Assembly (NCBI GenBank): GCA_027064845.1
Contig: JAMOPC010000300.1
Span: 1 to 10,340 of the forward strand
Direction: 5' to 3'
From: Desulfurococcales archaeon
Lineage (GTDB): Archaea > Thermoproteota > Thermoprotei_A > Sulfolobales > Desulfurococcaceae
DNA length: 10,340 nucleotides
Below are positions 6,979 to 10,340 of the stretch, in pieces. The notes under the pieces are model-generated. The model did no database searches. It was given only the letters and a program-made list of their open reading frames with translations, and was not told the origin of the DNA. Each line of letters opens with the position of its first letter. The stretch's first letter is position 1. Both the position numbers and the translations under genes were made by a program.

Positions 6979-6995
6979 AATATATTTACATTATT

Positions 6996-7822
6996 TTATT
7001 TAATTAGCCTCATATTTATAGCTAATATATATGTTGTAAATTTTATTTTTCTAACGCTAAAATTATGGTTTAATAGTAAATCTAGTACACCTTTAACATT
7101 ACGCGAGACTTCAACTATTATGTATTCAACTTTGTCAAGGACCTCTTCTAAATATCCAAGAACTTCATATTCTGCCCCTTCTACATCTATTTTTATAAGT
7201 TTATTCGCTCATATTTTTTCAAAATGTCACTAAGTCTAACATATTTTACTTCTATGGTAGTACAAGTTGTATTTCGATTATAAAATGCTGATGACAAACC
7301 ATAATAGCCTTGAGGTATTTTGAGAGTTATACGCTCTCTTTTATTCCATGCACATTTATCGACAATTATAGCATTTTTTATCTGGTTAAGATTCAAATTT
7401 GTTGTAAGTACAGCAACTGTTGCAGGCACGGGCTCTACTGCAATGACTAGACTACCTTTTAGTGCTCCTATTATTGTATTAATCTATATTTGCACCAACA
7501 TCTACAAAAATATCTCCAGGCTGGAGGGTTGAAACAATAAAGTCGTTAACTGGGCCTTCACGTCTAGTAGAAAGTTATACAAGTCCTCGGTTTTACCTTA
7601 AGCATAAATTACAACATTTAAAGGTTTTACAAAGTAAATACCCGAGGATAATAAAATAGGGTTACTAGGTATAGTAAATAATGTAAGAAACAAATCAAAA
7701 ATTGATGAAATTAATAGATTTAATTGACTATTAATATCAAGTCCTTTAAAGGATCTAAAGATCTTTAACCATAAAGAATTCTACCTATAATTAATGATAT
7801 CTTCTTTTCTTAGCCATTTCAA
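6996..7822 (-). pseudogene. Decayed FkbM-family SAM-dependent methyltransferase
   Basis: Translating the minus strand across several frames rebuilds one FkbM-like protein of about 275 residues. Starting from TTG 7822, two bases after the glycosyltransferase stop, the frame reads to an in-frame TAG (7783-7781), then on through FKGLDINSQLNLL to a TAA (7600-7598). A one-base net loss near 7571 joins DLYNF to STRREGPVNDFIVSTL. QPGDIFVDVGANI, the SAM-binding motif I, is followed by a -2/+1 shift at 7484 and then INTIIGALKGSLVIAVEPVP. A further one-base loss near 7199 splits RIN from LIKIDVEGAEYEVL, the family signature. The frame then runs to a natural TAA at 6998-6996. FkbM enzymes O-methylate sugars. 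Its placement says it once formed an operon with the glycosyltransferase. Five lesions between intact neighbours make sequencing error unlikely. The longest open piece (7193-7429) is not a functional protein. Confidence 0.88.
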
Positions 7823-7823
7823 C

Positions 7824-9044
7824 CTAACCTAGCAATTTTTTGTATAATTTAATTATATTATCTATCCTTCTTTTAATATCAAAATTCTTCTCAACAAATC
7901 TTCTAGCATTTAAGCCCATTCTCTTTACCTCTTTAGGGTTTTCAATGAACCATAATATTTTATCAGCTATTGCCTTAGGATCTCTAGGCGGAACCAAAAA
8001 ACCATTATAACCATCAATAATCTGATCAACTATACCTCCTACTTTCGTACCTATTACAGGTTTTCCAGTAGCCATAGCTTCTGTCACAATAAGTCCCCAT
8101 GCTTCCTGAAGCGATGGGATCACAACAACATCGCTCATGGCGTAATAGTAGGGCATGTATTCTCTCGAAATCATACCAGTAAATATAACATTATTTTTAA
8201 CACCAAGCTTTAAAACAAGTCTTTCGAAACATGGTCTTAGTGGTCCATCACCACCAATAACAAATATCACATCTTTTCTTTTTTTCAGAACTATCGGTAT
8301 CGAACTTATTAGATACTCAATACCGTATGGAGGTCTATGGTATTTTGCTGTAAATACCACAAACTTGTCTTCGATATTTAATTTTTTCCGTAAAATAGAA
8401 CCATCTATATTTGGATTAAAACGTTTGGTATCCACACCATTAGGTATTATATGAATTTTTCTCTTAACTTTACATAATTTACTGGCTTCATTATATACGG
8501 CTTTGCTTGCTACTATTATTGCATCAGCATAATTCAGAACTCTTCGAATTATAACATCATATCTTTTTTTAAGCCTAATACCATATCTAACCGTTGGCTC
8601 AACTAATATGTCGTATCCATGCAGAGTAACAACTAAAGGTTTTTTAATTTCTTTCTTAGCTAATAATCCTATAAAACCTGCTGGATAAGCAAAATGCGCA
8701 TGTACTAAGTCAATATTATACATTTTTACAATTTCTTTTACCCTTAAGGAATATAAGTTTTCATATAGTAGCCCCCTCGGGGATCTAGCTAGGGAGATCA
8801 ATGGATAAAGACCAATATTCTTAAGGATTTCTTTAAATACAGCAGGATAAATAGAGTCTTTAATACCGTGATAATAAATACCATAAGAGATCAAATCTTT
8901 TTCTACCACCTGTCTGATAACATGAATTCTTAAACCTCTTTTAGCCAACCTATATATTTCATCAAAGACGAATGAATAAGTAATATCTTTAGGAGTTTTT
9001 CCGACCTGAGTCGCTATAACCGCTATTGATAGGGAATCAGTCAT
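7824..9044 (-). CDS. Family 4 (GT-B) glycosyltransferase
   Basis: 406 residues from ATG 9044. An upstream in-frame GTG at 9065 would give 413, but the TATA-like box at 9081-9092 would start the transcript near 9060, downstream of that GTG. MTDSLSIAVIATQ is also a normal beginning for the N-terminal Rossmann domain. In 413-residue numbering, the acceptor domain has HAHFAYPAG (122-130) and TLHGYD (147-152). The linker has IIPNGVD (206-212). The donor domain has GGDGPLR (271-277) and EAWGLIVTEAMATGKPVIGT, whose Glu321 and Glu329 form the EX7E motif of retaining GT4 enzymes. It transfers a sugar from a nucleotide donor to a glycan or lipid-linked acceptor at the cytoplasmic face; there is no transmembrane segment. 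Upstream lies UDP-glucose dehydrogenase, so UDP-glucuronate is a possible donor, by context only. The decayed FkbM methyltransferase followed immediately downstream. Confidence 0.92.
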   Translation of the reverse strand: MTDSLSIAVIATQVGKTPKDITYSFVFDEIYRLAKRGLRIHVIRQVVEKDLISYGIYYHGIKDSIYPAVFKEILKNIGLYPLISLARSPRGLLYENLYSLRVKEIVKMYNIDLVHAHFAYPAGFIGLLAKKEIKKPLVVTLHGYDILVEPTVRYGIRLKKRYDVIIRRVLNYADAIIVASKAVYNEASKLCKVKRKIHIIPNGVDTKRFNPNIDGSILRKKLNIEDKFVVFTAKYHRPPYGIEYLISSIPIVLKKRKDVIFVIGGDGPLRPCFERLVLKLGVKNNVIFTGMISREYMPYYYAMSDVVVIPSLQEAWGLIVTEAMATGKPVIGTKVGGIVDQIIDGYNGFLVPPRDPKAIADKILWFIENPKEVKRMGLNARRFVEKNFDIKRRIDNIIKLYKKLLG

Positions 9045-9080
9045 ATTAACCACTCGTCTCGACACATACTACATTGCTCA

Positions 9081-9092
9081 ATTATAAATTAA
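9081..9092 (-). promoter_or_regulatory. TATA-like box (TTAATTTATAAT) upstream of the glycosyltransferase
   Basis: Read on the minus strand, TTAATTTATAAT lies in the short gap between the UDP-glucose dehydrogenase stop and the glycosyltransferase. A start about 26 bases downstream falls near 9060, giving a leader of roughly 15 bases before ATG 9044. This supports ATG 9044 over GTG 9065 and suggests that the glycosyltransferase has its own promoter. Confidence 0.4.
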
Positions 9093-9138
9093 GTTCGTGA
9101 CTGCATATACTGATAGGATAAAATAGCTGATATCATTC

Positions 9139-10338
9139 TTAACATCTACTGGTTCCTATAATATATATTTTCATATCTCTAAAGGATTGTTCTAAACGGC
9201 TGTAAATTCTTCTTCCGTCTATTATTATTGGTTTTTTCATTAGTTTTTTGTATGTTTCTGGTTTTATGTTTTTGTATATTGGCCATTCTGCTGTTATGAT
9301 TGCTGCGTCTGCGTCTTTTATTGTTTCTTCTGGTGTTTCGCAGTAGGTTATTTTGTTTCCGAGGATTTTCTTTGTGTTTTCTATTGCTAGGGGGTCGTGG
9401 GCTTTTATCTTGGCTCCTAGTTCTAGTAGTTTATTGATTATTTTTATTGCTACTGATTCTCGTATGTCGTCTGTTCCTGGTTTGAATGCTAGTCCTAGTA
9501 TTGCTATTGTCTTGCCTCTTAGGTCCTTGTATTCTTTTAGGAGGTATTCTATTGCTTTGTAGGGTTGTTGTTCGTTTACTTTATCGACTGCTTCTAAGAG
9601 TATTGGTTCGTAACCCTTATTCTTCGAGTAATGTATGAGTGCCTTCACGTCTTTTGGTAGGCATGAACCACCATATCCTAGTCCTGGTCTGAGGTATTGA
9701 TGCCCAATCCTGGGATCATAGCCTACAGCGTGTAATACGTTTAATACGTCACAGTTTGGTGTTTTCTCACAGATGTTAGCAATAGTGTTTGCATAACTAA
9801 CCCTCATGGCAAGGAAAGAGTTGCTAGCATACTTTACTAGTTCTGCCTCTTCAGCACTCATCAATAATATAGGCGGGATCTTTCCGACTCTTTCATAGAA
9901 CTCTCTCCAAAAACACTCTAATACCTTACAAGCTTTGTCATCAACGCATCCTATAACCACTCTACTCGGATAAAATGTATCATATAGAGCCTTACCTTCC
10001 CTCAAGAACTCGGGATTGGATACAAACCCATAGTCTTTACCCAGCTCCAGCCCCGTTATCTCTGATAATTTCTTAGCCAACCTCCTAGTGGTTCCTGGCA
10101 AAACCGTGCTCTTAACCACTATGACTCTATATTTCTTGTTCTCAATAATTATTCTTGAAAGATGCTCTACTGCTTTCTCGATATAGGAGAGGTTCTGAGA
10201 CCCATCCGGGTTAGGGGGAGTACCTACAGTTATGAATATTATATCAGAGTCCTTTAGCGCATCATAGTTTGTGGAAACTTCTAGGGTATTACCAATAACT
10301 TTCCCAAGAAGCTCTTCTAGTCCCTCCTCATAGAATGG
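9139..10338 (-). CDS. UDP-glucose 6-dehydrogenase (5' end outside the window)
   Basis: 399 residues are visible; the frame stays open to the window edge, so about 65-70 N-terminal residues, including the first glycine-rich motif, are missing. FITVGTPPNPDG, VVKSTVLPGTT, SNPEFLREGKAL and GLGYGGSCLPKDVKAL mark the UDP-glucose branch of the UDP-glucose/GDP-mannose dehydrogenase family. The catalytic cysteine codon is at 9663-9661. The C-terminal NAD-side domain has IAILGLAFKPGTDDIRES. The enzyme would make UDP-glucuronate from UDP-glucose with two NAD+ in the cytoplasm. It is clearly distinct from the plus-strand dehydrogenase (SPERV, GGYC). Codons between 9208 and 9582 almost never end in T, unlike the rest of the gene, and the last 22 residues (IYSRLEQSF onward) are an unusual tail. 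Both point to a mosaic gene. GDP-mannose or UDP-GlcNAc as substrate cannot be excluded. Confidence 0.92.
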   Translation of the reverse strand, partial: PFYEEGLEELLGKVIGNTLEVSTNYDALKDSDIIFITVGTPPNPDGSQNLSYIEKAVEHLSRIIIENKKYRVIVVKSTVLPGTTRRLAKKLSEITGLELGKDYGFVSNPEFLREGKALYDTFYPSRVVIGCVDDKACKVLECFWREFYERVGKIPPILLMSAEEAELVKYASNSFLAMRVSYANTIANICEKTPNCDVLNVLHAVGYDPRIGHQYLRPGLGYGGSCLPKDVKALIHYSKNKGYEPILLEAVDKVNEQQPYKAIEYLLKEYKDLRGKTIAILGLAFKPGTDDIRESVAIKIINKLLELGAKIKAHDPLAIENTKKILGNKITYCETPEETIKDADAAIITAEWPIYKNIKPETYKKLMKKPIIIDGRRIYSRLEQSFRDMKIYIIGTSRC

Positions 10339-10340
10339 AG

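Noticed and set aside
6946..7233. Plus-strand frame of 95 codons with a hydrophobic start
   Set aside because: It overlaps the terminator-like T-rich tract and the antisense strand of the pseudogene. The hydrophobicity comes from T-rich DNA, and no family features are visible.
7193..7429. Open minus-strand frame of 78 codons
   Set aside because: It is the middle third of the FkbM pseudogene, with continuing homology in other frames on both sides; not an intact small protein.
7320..7532. Plus-strand frame of 70 codons
   Set aside because: Antisense to the FkbM remnant, with no ribosome site or family motif.
7742..7767. Two adjacent 12-bp perfect palindromes (TCCTTTAAAGGA and TAAAGATCTTTA)
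   Set aside because: They lie within the pseudogene's former coding sequence, are AT-rich and short, and show no link to a promoter; probably chance.
6996..7822. Programmed frameshifting or recoding as the explanation for the broken FkbM gene
   Set aside because: Five separate lesions, including two nonsense codons, with no slippery sites or consistent shift direction; decay is far simpler.
1..10340. CRISPR arrays, insertion sequences, tRNA or rRNA genes
   Set aside because: No regularly spaced repeats, transposase motifs, terminal inverted repeats or tRNA-like cloverleaf sequences were seen on either strand by eye.

Overview
The window looks like a surface-glycan (sugar-nucleotide) locus from a hyperthermophilic archaeon. 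It is most likely a low-GC member of the Thermoproteota, with Desulfurococcales such as Staphylothermus a plausible guess. The evidence is the AT-rich DNA, heavy AGA/AGG/ATA codon use, GTG and TTG starts, Shine-Dalgarno sequences of the GGTGAT type, tight gene overlaps and archaeal TATA-like boxes. The genus is inference only.

Plus strand, 2-6851: a long co-directional block. It opens with the 3' end of a left-handed beta-helix N-acetyltransferase with a zinc-ribbon tail. A DegT/DnrJ/EryC1 aminotransferase overlaps it by ATGA. A 210-bp gap with a near-perfect palindrome follows, then a Gfo/Idh/MocA oxidoreductase, a possible 48-codon small ORF, and a UDP-N-acetylhexosamine-type 6-dehydrogenase. 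These four enzymes match the WbpA/B/E/D (Wlb) route to a UDP-2,3-diacetamido-2,3-dideoxy-hexuronic acid. The block continues with an HAD-fold protein lacking the second motif I aspartate, a PIG-L/LmbE-type deacetylase and an overlapping ATP-grasp ligase. Together these suggest that an amine or carboxylate on a sugar is exposed and then amide-linked.

Minus strand, 10338-6996: an opposing block reading toward the first. It holds a UDP-glucose 6-dehydrogenase (5' end outside the window), a family 4 (GT-B) glycosyltransferase with its own TATA-like box, and an FkbM-family methyltransferase pseudogene that began directly after the glycosyltransferase stop. The pseudogene carries two in-frame stops and at least three frameshifts. 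It explains a roughly 1-kb stretch that otherwise looks intergenic.

The main points for a second look are the decayed FkbM gene, a 125-codon tract inside the UDP-glucose dehydrogenase with almost no T-ending codons (a mosaic or conversion signature), the deacetylase plus ATP-grasp pair, the non-canonical HAD motif I, and the palindrome plus octamer repeat ahead of the oxidoreductase. I saw no CRISPR array, insertion sequence, tRNA or rRNA.
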